Under the pieces are notes generated by a model, which worked only from the letters and a program-made list of their open reading frames with translations, was not told where the DNA came from and did no database searches. A stretch of 38,058 nt of DNA from positions 1 through 38,058 of the IMG/VR virus record IMGVR_UViG_3300042988_000763. One strand, 5' to 3'. Shown here one piece after another: positions 24,604-31,047 of this stretch (within the stretch, counting starts at the first letter, position 1; each line of letters opens with the position of its first letter). The stretch is from a virus. The position numbers and the translations under genes are program-made.

Positions 24604-25070
24604 CGCGGCTCTCCGTCGAGGGCGGCGCGGTCGAGTGCGGCTTCAGCCAGCATCACCCTGTCGCGGGCATCCGATGTCGGATGGACCCGGAAGAGCCGCA
24701 GCGCCTCCAAGCACTCCCGTGCCGCCGCCACCAGCGCGGCGTGGCGGGCGCGCTCGGCGGCGGCGCTCGTCAACGTTTCGGCATGCGAGAAGCGGGCCAC
24801 CATGAGGTTGGCCCTCAGGTCGGCGCTCAGGGCACGCTGGGCGTCGAGTTGCCGCTCGACTTCACGGGCGATGACGATGTACCAGTCCGCGAACGCGAGC
24901 ATCCGGTGGGGCAGCGTGCATGAAGCCTCTTGGCATGCGCGCCGATGCTCGCGGTCCCAGCGGGCTACTTCACGCTCGCTGGGCAGCGGGCGGGGGTCGG
25001 TGGTGGTCACGGTGACTCCATGTGCTGCGGCGAGACGAACCCATGCCTCCAGCGGATCGTCGGTGGTCAT
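24600..25070 (-). CDS. Hypothetical helical protein
   Basis: 156 residues from ATG at 25070 (start MTTDDPLEAW). Mostly helical: REVARWDREHRRACQEASC, LAFADWYIVIAREVERQLDA, then RARHAALVAAARECLEALRL and ALDRAALDGEPR. It shares start and tail segments with the gene at 23984-24439, so the two are mosaic paralogues. No domain recognised. Confidence 0.7.
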   Translation of the reverse strand: MTTDDPLEAWVRLAAAHGVTVTTTDPRPLPSEREVARWDREHRRACQEASCTLPHRMLAFADWYIVIAREVERQLDAQRALSADLRANLMVARFSHAETLTSAAAERARHAALVAAARECLEALRLFRVHPTSDARDRVMLAEAALDRAALDGEPR

Positions 25071-25204
25071 CGCTTGTCTGCCTTGGCCGCGATGATCCCG
25101 GCCCACACCCCAAGGGGCAGGACCACGATCATCCACAACAGGTTGTGGGATGCCCCCATGAGGTAGACGGCAAGAGTGAATGCCACCAGGCCGATCAGAC
25201 TCAC
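25067..25204 (-). CDS. 45-residue two-helix membrane protein
   Basis: GTG at 25204 (VSLIGLVAFTLAVYLMGASH) overlaps the upstream TGA as GTGA, and its own stop overlaps the next ATG. Two hydrophobic segments, about 2-17 and 22-40, with a short loop and a basic C-terminus suit a two-pass inner-membrane protein. Size and topology are holin-like, but no lysin is next to it. Confidence 0.65.
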   Translation of the reverse strand: MSLIGLVAFTLAVYLMGASHNLLWMIVVLPLGVWAGIIAAKADKR

Positions 25205-25377
25205 CGCAGGGACCGCAGGAGCAGGAACAGCGTGAACGCCGCGAGCATGACCATGATCACGAAGGCCAGGCCCATCATGGCAAGCGACATCCAGCCCGGG
25301 CCACCGTAGGTGATGGCGCAATCCTCGATCATCCTGATCATCCCCTCGAAGCTCTGGGGTGTGTGGACACAGATCAC
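25201..25377 (-). CDS. 58-residue single-pass membrane protein
   Basis: GTG at 25377 overlaps the upstream HTH stop as GTGA. The first 28 residues are polar, followed by a hydrophobic segment around 31-54 (MSLAMMGLAFVIMVMLAAFT) and a short basic end. Together with the next gene it forms a small membrane pair; a holin/antiholin pair is possible but no endolysin is seen. Confidence 0.65.
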   Translation of the reverse strand: MICVHTPQSFEGMIRMIEDCAITYGGPGWMSLAMMGLAFVIMVMLAAFTLFLLLRSLR

Positions 25378-25559
25378 GGCACGGACCTCTTCCTGATGTA
25401 CTCGTGAACGCTGGCCGGCAGGTACCGTCGATCGCCCCTGTTGCCGACCCGGAAGAAGGGGAGCTGCTCGAAGGGGATCTTCTTGACGGTGTTGACGTGA
25501 ACGCCGAGCCACATGCCAACCTCGTTGGCCGTGAGGCACTCCTCCCGCACGGCGGTCAC
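25374..25559 (-). CDS. Excisionase/MerR-type helix-turn-helix protein
   Basis: 61 residues, GTG at 25559. LTANEVGMWLGVHVNTVKKI, then FFRVGNRGDRRYLPASVHEYI, matches the small winged-helix fold of AlpA/Xis-type DNA binders (helix 1 near residue 9, recognition helix near 21-28, then a wing). Without an integrase in the window it may be a transcription regulator rather than a recombination directionality factor. Confidence 0.75.
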   Translation of the reverse strand: MTAVREECLTANEVGMWLGVHVNTVKKIPFEQLPFFRVGNRGDRRYLPASVHEYIRKRSVP

Positions 25560-25945
25560 TTCACCCCCACCCAGACCTTCTGGCTGCCACCATGACGGGC
25601 CTGCCGGTCACCCGTGGTGTGTCCGACGGGCTTGATGAGGCCCTGCTTGCGGGCCTGCGCGAACATCGCCCCGATGGCGTTGGGCTCGTCGGGAACCCCG
25701 CACACGGCCGTGATGTCGTCGGCGCTGAACTCCATGCCGCTCTTGGCCAGGAGATCGAGTTCCACGCGGGCCCTGCTGCGCCACGCGGCGTTGCTCTCGT
25801 AGCGCCCGGTGACGCGCTCTCCCTCCTTGAGGGGTCCTCGAGGCTGACGGCCGCAACCCGGGCAGCGGACGATCAGCCAGTTGTCGATGCCCAGGTCGGC
25901 CTGGGCGGGCGTGCCGCACTTGGGGCAGGGGGCGACGATGGTCAC
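25556..25945 (-). CDS. Zinc-ribbon and winged-helix protein
   Basis: 129 residues, GTG start. N-terminal ribbon with CPKC and CPGC around residues 7-31. C-terminal FSADDITAVCGVPDEPNAIG, then MFAQARKQGLIKPVG, is the winged-helix module typical of phage early genes. A DNA-binding or replication-accessory role is probable (inference). Coupled on both sides by overlapping starts. Confidence 0.75.
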   Translation of the reverse strand: MTIVAPCPKCGTPAQADLGIDNWLIVRCPGCGRQPRGPLKEGERVTGRYESNAAWRSRARVELDLLAKSGMEFSADDITAVCGVPDEPNAIGAMFAQARKQGLIKPVGHTTGDRQARHGGSQKVWVGVK

Positions 25946-26211
25946 CGCGTTCCTCCCACGATCTTCACCGCGCCACTGGTGAGCGGCGTCAGGGGGTCAA
26001 GGTCGGGCACGAGGATCCGCTCGTGGTCGTTGACCCAGACCTTCCTGCCACGGCCCGTGTAGCGGACCCTGCCGGTCTCCCGGTGGCCGTCCTCGTACTC
26101 GAACACCTGGTTCCACTCCTGTCCCGGCTCCAGCTCCATCGAGTCGAGCGGATCCCCGTCGGGGAGTGGCGGCAGCAGGCTGTCCGAGAGCCTGGTGAAC
26201 CAGTCGTTCAC
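25942..26211 (-). CDS. Hypothetical protein
   Basis: 89 residues, GTG at 26211. Beta-rich with WNQVFEYEDGHRETGRVRY and RKVWVNDHERILVP. It looks like a small single-domain protein. No known family. Overlaps both neighbours by four bases. Confidence 0.7.
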   Translation of the reverse strand: MNDWFTRLSDSLLPPLPDGDPLDSMELEPGQEWNQVFEYEDGHRETGRVRYTGRGRKVWVNDHERILVPDLDPLTPLTSGAVKIVGGTR

Positions 26212-26471
26212 GCGATCTCCCCTCGAGCTGCCTTCACGTCGAACCTGGCCCCCGGAAGCAACTCCTCGATCTCGAGGATGTTGATGGGACCGGGGATCGC
26301 AGCATCGCCGGTCGCCTCGGGGTCGATGACGACGATGGCGCGGTTGCCATCATGGACCTCGCCGTGGAAGTGGAATACCCCCTCGCGCACGATGTCCTCC
26401 CAGATCCGCACGTACCGGACCCGGTACGTCTTGTGCTTCGTCATCGTGAAGCACGCCTGCCAGTCGCTCAT
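26208..26471 (-). CDS. Hypothetical protein
   Basis: 87 residues from ATG at 26471; the same frame extends to 26972, but the extra part overlaps two real genes and is Arg/Ser-rich. The reading (KTYRVRYVRIWEDIV, VFHFHGEVHDGNRAIVVIDP) gives a small beta domain. Overlap with the upstream stop as ATGA supports the start. Function unknown. Confidence 0.7.
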   Translation of the reverse strand: MSDWQACFTMTKHKTYRVRYVRIWEDIVREGVFHFHGEVHDGNRAIVVIDPEATGDAAIPGPINILEIEELLPGARFDVKAARGEIA

Positions 26472-26806
26472 GCGGTCTCCCCGAAGCCCTTCTCGGCCCC
26501 ACGCGGGCCGCTGTAGTTGAACCAGTCCTCGACGTGGCCGGCGGACCACAGGTGGGATCCTCCGTGGACATCTCCCTTCACGATGTAGGGCAGCTTGCCG
26601 ACATCCACCGGCATGATCCGCGTCATGTACCGGCTGACAGGGCACTCCTCGTTGCCGTTCACCCCGTTCACCGTGTCGCCGCAGTAGACGCAGTACGAGC
26701 CCGGCAGGGGCGAGTGCTCGCTCTTCATCTTCTTGAGCAGAGAGGCTGCGTCGTCGCGGATCTTCTCGAGCAGCGTGATGGCGTCGTCGTAGCTGATCTC
26801 GCTCAT
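26468..26806 (-). CDS. Hypothetical protein with Cys pair
   Basis: 112 residues. N-terminal helix (YDDAITLLEKIRDDAASLLK), then YCVYCGD with one CxxC and a further Cys at GNEECPVS, a possible half zinc site. The end reads HLWSAGHVEDWFNYSGP. No known family. Confidence 0.7.
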   Translation of the reverse strand: MSEISYDDAITLLEKIRDDAASLLKKMKSEHSPLPGSYCVYCGDTVNGVNGNEECPVSRYMTRIMPVDVGKLPYIVKGDVHGGSHLWSAGHVEDWFNYSGPRGAEKGFGETA

Positions 26807-27075
26807 CAGAACCGCTTCTCCGGCATCGGCATGTCCATCGTGAGCCCGTACTGGTCGAGCAGGGCGCGGAAGGCCCTGACGGCATCGTCGAACTCGACCT
26901 GGCTGCGGGCCAGCTCGCCCTCGGCCTGGTGGAGCTGGTTGCGCTTCTCGTTGACGTTGCCGGCGTGCTCACTCAGCTCGCCGCTGACCGCCGAGAGCCT
27001 GCCTGCAGCCTGGTGGAGCTGCTCTGTCGGGCTCATCTCGCGGTTCACCGTCATGGGGCTGTCCTGGTATGCCAT
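26806..27075 (-). CDS. First leftward gene, coiled-coil protein
   Basis: 89 residues from ATG at 27075, placed by GGAGGTCGACC directly upstream on the minus strand (a start box with one change); a longer reading to 27141 would cross an operator-like site. One long helix or coiled coil runs over most of the length (LHQAAGRLSAVSGELSEHAG, ELARSQVEFDDAVRAFRALL). Function unknown. It heads the leftward operon. Confidence 0.75.
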   Translation of the reverse strand: MAYQDSPMTVNREMSPTEQLHQAAGRLSAVSGELSEHAGNVNEKRNQLHQAEGELARSQVEFDDAVRAFRALLDQYGLTMDMPMPEKRF

Positions 27076-27107
27076 TGGTCGACCTCCAATGTTCCGAACA
27101 TTCCCGG

Positions 27108-27137
27108 TGTGGACATTGTGGATATTCGTGTGGACAT
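27108..27137 (-). promoter_or_regulatory. Three tandem DnaA-box-like 9-mers
   Basis: On the minus strand ATGTCCACA (27108-27116), ATATCCACA (27117-27125) and ATGTCCACA (27129-27137) lie in the same orientation. Each differs at one or two bases from the actinobacterial DnaA box TTGTCCACA or the general TTATCCACA. Clustering in a divergent intergenic region suggests a replication origin or a binding site for a phage initiator. No clear AT-rich unwinding stretch is seen next to them, so this stays open. Confidence 0.45.
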
Positions 27138-27172
27138 CCACCGGGTTCCACGCGGGATCGATGTTCCGAACT

Positions 27173-27202
27173 TTACCACTCCAGGGTGGGCGGTCGTATG
27201 GG
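27173..27202 (+). promoter_or_regulatory. Possible rightward promoter flanked by operator sites
   Basis: TTACCA at 27173-27178 and TATGGG at 27197-27202 with an 18-base spacer. Both match sigma70-type hexamers weakly. Palindromic site 2 overlaps the -35 and site 3 lies just after the -10, which fits repression by the site-binding protein. No gene starts close downstream, so a long leader would be needed. Confidence 0.35.
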
Positions 27203-27519
27203 AAATGTTGGGAACACGGAACTTTGGCGGGCGGTCAGATGCAGTGTGACGACGCCGCTCGACAGTCGGCCGCCTTTCCGTGGAGTTCGCGAGGGGGGGG
27301 CCGCCCGCGCCTCCCCGGCCCGCCGGTATTGATGTGCCGGCCCGCCGCCACGCCCGCCCCTGCCGCCCTTTGATGCGCCCTGGTCCCCATCCGTGGCCCC
27401 CGGCAGCCCCGGCACCCCTGCCGCCCGTCAGCGTGGCTCTCAGGGGCGCATACGAGGGGCAGCGGGGCGGAGTCTCACCCGGTCAACGACCCTCACCCAT
27501 CAACGCATCAGCATCCGCC

Positions 27520-27570
27520 GACACGTAACCCCGCCGTCTACGTGTCACCCATGCCCGGTGTAGACACGTA
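27520..27570. promoter_or_regulatory. Three GACACGTA sites, two inverted
   Basis: GACACGTA occurs at 27520-27527 and 27563-27570, and reversed as TACGTGTC at 27539-27546. The first two form an inverted repeat spaced by 11 bases, which suits a dimeric regulator. Lies about 280 bases before the first rightward gene. Confidence 0.45.
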
Positions 27571-27793
27571 GGACACGGGTCGCGGCGATGCTGTCCAGCT
27601 GCTGGCGCGCAGGGCTCCAGCTGCACCCAGGGCGCAGTTATTCCCTCCCCCGAAGGCCTTCCCCGCCCGAGGTGCCACGGTTCGCGGCTTTGATGTGCCG
27701 GCCCGGTCAGGCCATGCACCGGGTACGCCTCACGCGTTCCCCATCGGTGGCCCGTTTGGGGTATGGCATTCCTCGCCCGGTCGGCGTATGGTT

Positions 27794-27823
27794 GTCGCGG
27801 GGGAGGGGAGGCACGCCCGCGAC
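27794..27823 (+). promoter_or_regulatory. Leader hairpin before first rightward gene
   Basis: GTCGCGGG and CCCGCGAC pair across a 14-base loop. A TATGGT at 27787-27792 could be a -10, but no good -35 is seen. The hairpin ends 13 bases before the GGAGGTCAACC start box of the first rightward gene. An operator or RNA leader role is possible. Confidence 0.4.
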
Positions 27824-27836
27824 AGTGCCCGCATCA

Positions 27837-27847
27837 GGAGGTCAACC
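27837..27847 (+). promoter_or_regulatory. Start-associated box 1 (GGAGGTCAACC)
   Basis: An 11-base box 3 bases before the GTG at 27851. It contains a strong Shine-Dalgarno (GGAGG) and a conserved TCAACC tail that the ribosome does not need. Further exact copies lie at 29519, 31033, 31641, 32942, 35858 and 36777, with close variants at 34892, 37813 and, on the minus strand, 27087. Confidence 0.85.
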
Positions 27848-27850
27848 CCG

Positions 27851-28105
27851 GTGGCTCTATCGAAGCTCTCAGCGTATGAGGGTCCTTGCGCGTCCTGCGG
27901 CGCGGAGGTCCAGCCCCATCCGACACGGCCCGACGTGTACATCCGGCGGCACCGCGCCACCGAGCCGGTCCCGAGCGACACCACGATCGAGGATTGGATC
28001 TTCGACGTGTCCCTACCCGAGGCGACCGACGGCTGCACCTGCGACCCGGACGGCTACTGCGAACACGGCCACGCGTCGTGGCTCCTCCGGCTTGGGCTCA
28101 TCTAG
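27851..28105 (+). CDS. Small cysteine-rich protein
   Basis: 84 residues from GTG at 27851, fixed by the start box. CASCGAE near residue 15 and CTCDPDGYCEHGH near 65 are Cys/His groups that could form one zinc site. The middle is polar and Arg-rich. First gene of the rightward unit. Unknown function. Confidence 0.7.
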   Translation: MALSKLSAYEGPCASCGAEVQPHPTRPDVYIRRHRATEPVPSDTTIEDWIFDVSLPEATDGCTCDPDGYCEHGHASWLLRLGLI

Positions 28106-28107
28106 CC

Positions 28108-28389
28108 ATGAGCACGCATCCGTACATCGACGAAGGCGAGAGCACCTGTTTCCGTTGCGGCGAGCCGCACGGCGCCCCGGTCCACACAGCCACCCCGCCG
28201 CCCGTCGCCACGTCCGCCCGCTGGCCCCGGCCGCTGGGCAACTTCACCACGGCCGATACCCATACGGTCCGGCCCGAGGATCCCACCCGCACGGCTTGCG
28301 GCCGTGCCGTGGTGGAGACCTTCCCGGGCCATTCCTACGTGTCCTGTCACGCGTGCCGCCGGTCCGTCCGGTGGCCCGTGGCGTACTAG
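28108..28389 (+). CDS. Zinc-ribbon-like protein
   Basis: 93 residues from ATG at 28108, two bases after the previous stop. CFRCGEPHG near residue 14 and CHACRRS near 80 form two CxxC pairs, with a further Cys at ACGRA, as in a two-ribbon or long-loop zinc fold. Unknown function. Confidence 0.7.
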   Translation: MSTHPYIDEGESTCFRCGEPHGAPVHTATPPPVATSARWPRPLGNFTTADTHTVRPEDPTRTACGRAVVETFPGHSYVSCHACRRSVRWPVAY

Positions 28390-28404
28390 CGCCTGGGTGC
28401 ATCA

Positions 28405-29091
28405 ATGCCCACCCATGTTGTCCTGCAGTCGCGGGACTCGAAGCTAACCAAGGAGCCGCGCCGTCGCCCGGTCGCGGCCACCTACCGAGGGTTCACGTCC
28501 TGCGGGCCGTGCCCGATCGCCCGTATCTGCTATGCGGCGGGGAGGATCGAGTCGAACGCCCGCAAGGGATCGGACGACCTCGCACCCCTCGCCGCCCTCG
28601 CCGATACCCTGCCCACGGGTGGCGCTATTCGCCTCAACGTGTCGGGGGACCTGTTCAACCCCGACGGCACCCCGGACCGGGAGTACATCGACGCCGCGTC
28701 GGCCCTCGCCGGATCCCGGCCCGACGTGTCGGCATGGACGTACACCCACGGGTGGCGCGTCCTCCCGGCGGACCCGGTCCCGGGTGTCGTGGTCAACGCA
28801 TCATGTGAGACTGCCGCCGATATCGAGGCTGCAGCCGCTGCAGGGTGGCCCACGGTCGTTGTCGATGCCGGTGGCCCCGAGTCCCTAGTGGGCCGCACGA
28901 TCGCGGGCCGCAAGGTCGTTACGTGCCCTGCAGCCCTCCCCGGCTCCACCCGGGATTGTGAGTCCTGCCGCCTGTGCGCCCGTGGTGCCCGTCGGTCCAC
29001 GGTCGCCTTCCCCACCCACGGATCAGCGGGCAAGGCGCAAGGCGCGGCCCTGCTGGCAGCCATCCGCGCCGAGCCAGGGAGCATCAAATGA
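28405..29091 (+). CDS. Gp88-like cysteine-rich phage protein
   Basis: 228 residues. Architecture fits the phage Gp88 (DUF7227-type) family: C33-x2-C36-x5-C42 at the front (CGPCPIARICYA), IRLNVSGDLFN at 75-85, and a C-terminal cysteine group C174, C185, C188, C191 (TCPAAL, CESCRLC) followed by STVAFPTHG. The cysteines may bind zinc or a metal cluster. Function unsolved. Its ATG lies inside CCTGGGTGCATCAATG, an inverted copy of the element at 29507-29520. Overlaps the next gene as ATGA. Confidence 0.75.
   Translation: MPTHVVLQSRDSKLTKEPRRRPVAATYRGFTSCGPCPIARICYAAGRIESNARKGSDDLAPLAALADTLPTGGAIRLNVSGDLFNPDGTPDREYIDAASALAGSRPDVSAWTYTHGWRVLPADPVPGVVVNASCETAADIEAAAAAGWPTVVVDAGGPESLVGRTIAGRKVVTCPAALPGSTRDCESCRLCARGARRSTVAFPTHGSAGKAQGAALLAAIRAEPGSIK
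29072..29090 (+). promoter_or_regulatory. Exact 19-base start-region repeat, copy 1
   Basis: AGCCAGGGAGCATCAAATG ends in the ATG of the following gene. The same 19 bases recur at 33894-33912, again ending in a start codon. They carry a weak AGGGAG ribosome site and a GCATCAAA core found in the other elements. Confidence 0.7.
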
Positions 29092-29450
29092 CCGAGACCG
29101 CAAGCCCGACCTACGAGGAACTGGGCATCTACCCCGACACATGGGCGTGCATCGCCGTGGGAATGTCGAAGCGGGACGCCGCCGATTACCTGTGGCGCCT
29201 CGCCCTCGCGGGCGTGCCCGCCGTCCTCGCCCTCGACGCGGACGGCAAGCGCTGGCACGTCGCCATCGCCGGGGGCCTCAAGGCATCGCCGAAGGCATGG
29301 CTACTCAGCATCCGCCCCGACGATGACCCGCCCGTCAAGTGCCCGGCCGATGCCCGGGGCCAGCATGTGCGCGGTGGTGTCGGCCCGTGCCAAGAGGAGT
29401 GGTGCAGCGCACCGTCCGGCCACACGTCGTGGCACGTCGCCAAGGACTGA
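29088..29450 (+). CDS. Hypothetical protein
   Basis: 120 residues from ATG at 29088. Helical N-terminus (YEELGIYPDTWACIAVGMSK, DAADYLWRLALAGV) with a short beta section (AVLALDADGKRWHVAIAG), then a Cys-containing end with KCPAD and PCQEEWC and a SGHTSWHVA tail. The Cys pairs may bind zinc. Coupled to the Gp88-like gene by ATGA. Confidence 0.7.
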   Translation: MTETASPTYEELGIYPDTWACIAVGMSKRDAADYLWRLALAGVPAVLALDADGKRWHVAIAGGLKASPKAWLLSIRPDDDPPVKCPADARGQHVRGGVGPCQEEWCSAPSGHTSWHVAKD

Positions 29451-29532
29451 GCCCTGCGGTCCGGGCCGGCACATCAAATCCGGCCCGGGGCGGAGCGCAT
29501 CACCCTTTGATGCACCCAGGAGGTCAACCACC
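29451..29532 (+). repeat. Intergenic hairpin element A with start box
   Basis: CCTGCGGT leads into stem CCGGGCCGG (29461-29469), loop CACATCAAAT and stem CCGGCCCGG (29480-29488). GGGGCGGAG, then TTGATGCACCCAGG (29507-29520) and the GGAGGTCAACC box (29519-29529) follow before the ATG at 29533. Element B at 31563-31651 has the same plan. Confidence 0.85.
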
Positions 29533-29619
29533 ATGGATCAGGACGTAGTCGCGATCATCCTCGCGGTGGCGTTCGTGCTGTTCGCCGCCATCATGGTGCG
29601 GCTGGAGATGGAACTGTGA
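29533..29619 (+). CDS. 28-residue membrane micro-protein
   Basis: ATG at 29533 sits directly behind the start box of element A. Residues 5-22 (VVAIILAVAFVLFAAIMV) form one transmembrane helix. The end overlaps the next start as GTGA. Unknown role. Confidence 0.65.
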   Translation: MDQDVVAIILAVAFVLFAAIMVRLEMEL

Positions 29620-29930
29620 GCCGATCGCCGCAGATGTCCAGCCTCATGGCGCAGTACGGGGTCACCACGGAGCGCGCCCTCACCCGCGCCATCGCCGCCG
29701 AGTACACCCGGGAGACCGGGGAGCGGTGGACGATCGCCGACGCGGCGCTCCTCCTCGACGGCATGCTCGAGGCCGAGTACCAGCGCATCGAGGGGGGCGC
29801 GTATGACCGCTCCCCGGTCAACATCGACGCCGATCGCATCACCCCGGTGGAGCCCCGCGACCCGGTCGAGGTCTACGGGACGTTTGAGCATGAGCAGTGG
29901 CTCATCGAGATGGAGAGGCACGAACGATGA
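29616..29930 (+). CDS. Hypothetical protein
   Basis: 104 residues, GTG at 29616. The start GTG overlaps the previous stop. Helical N-terminus (MAQYGVTTERALTRAIAAEY), then a beta part (ERWTIADAALLLDGML) and an acidic end. No recognised family. Coupled to the next gene by ATGA. Confidence 0.65.
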   Translation: MSRSPQMSSLMAQYGVTTERALTRAIAAEYTRETGERWTIADAALLLDGMLEAEYQRIEGGAYDRSPVNIDADRITPVEPRDPVEVYGTFEHEQWLIEMERHER

Positions 29931-30202
29931 ACGCCGACACCAGCATCCCCACGCCGTCCCGGTTCTTCCGGTCTCGCGGCGAACTCTACGGCTACGTCCC
30001 CGGCTGGAACGGCGAGCCCGTCGAGATCGGCGAGCGGTGCGTCGTCTACGGGCTGGGCCAGTGGCGCGAGGCCGTGGTGGTCAAGGTCACCAAGGGCTAC
30101 GTCTACGGCCAGTATCGCGTCGCATCGTCCGACCGCTGGTGGGTCGGCAAGGGCTCGCGCACCGGCATCAACGGCACCAACCTGTACGTGCGCCCGCGAT
30201 GA
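29927..30202 (+). CDS. Hypothetical protein
   Basis: 91 residues from ATG at 29927. Beta-rich: RGELYGYVPGWNGEPVEIGE, RWWVGKGSRTGINGTNLYV. It could be a small SH3 or OB-like domain, with basic patches that may bind nucleic acid. No family recognised. Confidence 0.7.
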   Translation: MNADTSIPTPSRFFRSRGELYGYVPGWNGEPVEIGERCVVYGLGQWREAVVVKVTKGYVYGQYRVASSDRWWVGKGSRTGINGTNLYVRPR

Positions 30203-30987
30203 TCGCGACCCGGACCCCCTGCCCGTGCGGCCCTGCCTCACGGGTGGGGGGGTTCCCCAACCATCACCCCGATGGCGGCTGCGACGGGGAGGCCTTCGAC
30301 GGTCTCCTCTGCCGCCCCTGCGCTGATGTCGTCTGGGCAGTGCTGGACTCCCCGGCCAACCTGACGGGGCGAATAGATGCGCCCAGGCGATCGTCCGCCA
30401 CTCCAGCTCCCCCGGACCCTGAGCGCGACCGGCGCGAGGCCGAGGCGATGGCGTACATCTCCGAGTACCGGGGCACCTTCGGCCTGATCCTCGACCTCAG
30501 GGCCGACAGGCGCATGGGCACCAAGTACATGCATCTGTCCGATCGGCAGATCGATGCCGTCCTCGCCTCGCGGGATCGGGAGGCGCAATGGGCGCGGGAA
30601 CGCGCCGCCAAGCAGGAGGCTCGCCGTGAACCCTCGCCAGCGCAAGGTGCAGGACTGGCGCCACAACCCTCGACCGGGGCGCCCGTGGACGGCCCAGTCA
30701 CCGAGGATGGCATGTACCTCGACCCCGACGGCACCATCTGGAAGGTGCAGCGGGCCATCGCCAATGGCTCAGGGAACCTGTACGCCAAGCGTCTGGACCC
30801 TGCTGACCGATCGTTCGTCTACACCCCGGGAGCCATCAGGCGCCTCAGGGCATCGTGGCGCATGACCCTCGATCAGGCCAAGCAGTACGGGAGCCTGTAC
30901 GGGTTCTGCGTCCGCTGCGGGCGTGATCTCACCGACGAGTACTCGATCGCCAACGGGATCGGCAAGGTCTGCGCTGGCAAGATGTGA
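30199..30987 (+). CDS. Cysteine-rich protein with DUF6011-like C-terminus
   Basis: 262 residues from ATG at 30199. The front has CPCGPA and LLCRPC (a split zinc ribbon) up to residue 60. The centre is helical and charged. TEDGMYLDPDGTIWKV and GFCVRCGRDLTDEYSI with GIGKVCAGK at the end match the DUF6011-type phage domain, a CxxC-CA zinc fold. Bases 30372-30391 copy the intergenic element, so two genes may have fused here. Function unknown. Confidence 0.75.
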   Translation: MIATRTPCPCGPASRVGGFPNHHPDGGCDGEAFDGLLCRPCADVVWAVLDSPANLTGRIDAPRRSSATPAPPDPERDRREAEAMAYISEYRGTFGLILDLRADRRMGTKYMHLSDRQIDAVLASRDREAQWARERAAKQEARREPSPAQGAGLAPQPSTGAPVDGPVTEDGMYLDPDGTIWKVQRAIANGSGNLYAKRLDPADRSFVYTPGAIRRLRASWRMTLDQAKQYGSLYGFCVRCGRDLTDEYSIANGIGKVCAGKM

Positions 30988-31012
30988 CGGCCCTTCCCAT
31001 GGGGCGTATGAT
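30983..31012 (+). promoter_or_regulatory. Possible promoter TGTGAC-N18-TATGAT
   Basis: TGTGAC at 30983-30988 and TATGAT at 31007-31012 with an 18-base spacer. TATGAT matches the -10 at 5 of 6 bases. It lies in the 60-base gap before the gene at 31048. Confidence 0.5.
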
Positions 31013-31032
31013 CAGGGCCTGACACGCAGCAC

Positions 31033-31043
31033 GGAGGTCAACC
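31033..31043 (+). promoter_or_regulatory. Start-associated box 3 (GGAGGTCAACC)
   Basis: Exact box, 4 bases before ATG at 31048. The start is therefore well fixed. It follows the possible promoter of this gap. Confidence 0.85.
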
Positions 31044-31047
31044 GGCA

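Larger units (their letters stand above)
27088..27217. promoter_or_regulatory. Three near-palindromic operator-like sites
   Basis: Site 1 AATGTTCCGAACATT at 27088-27102 is a perfect 15-base palindrome around a central C. Site 2 GATGTTCCGAACTTT at 27160-27174 and site 3 ATGTTGGGAACAC at 27205-27217 are weaker. Centres are 72 and 44 bases apart. Sites 2 and 3 flank a possible rightward promoter, and site 1 lies just before the first leftward gene. This layout fits a dimeric phage repressor. Confidence 0.65.
27076..27850. other. Divergent control region, about 775 bases without genes
   Basis: No ORF here looks coding. It separates the leftward and rightward units. Part one (27076-27240) carries three near-palindromic sites, three DnaA-box-like 9-mers and a promoter-like sequence. 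Part two (27240-27840) is very G/C-rich and holds GACACGTA sites, repeats of the TTGATGTGCCGG family, an 11-bp direct repeat (CCGGCCCGCCG at 27315 and 27337) and a leader hairpin. It probably holds the promoters for both arms and perhaps a replication origin. Confidence 0.65.

Noticed and set aside
25374-25559. True excisionase of a lysogeny module
   Set aside because: The fold fits, but no integrase, attachment site or repressor is present, so only a DNA-binding role is claimed.
27280-28808. Plus-strand ORFs across the control region and past the first genes
   Set aside because: Low-complexity Arg/Pro/Ala-rich translations with no start box. Other frames in 27851-29091 match real proteins.
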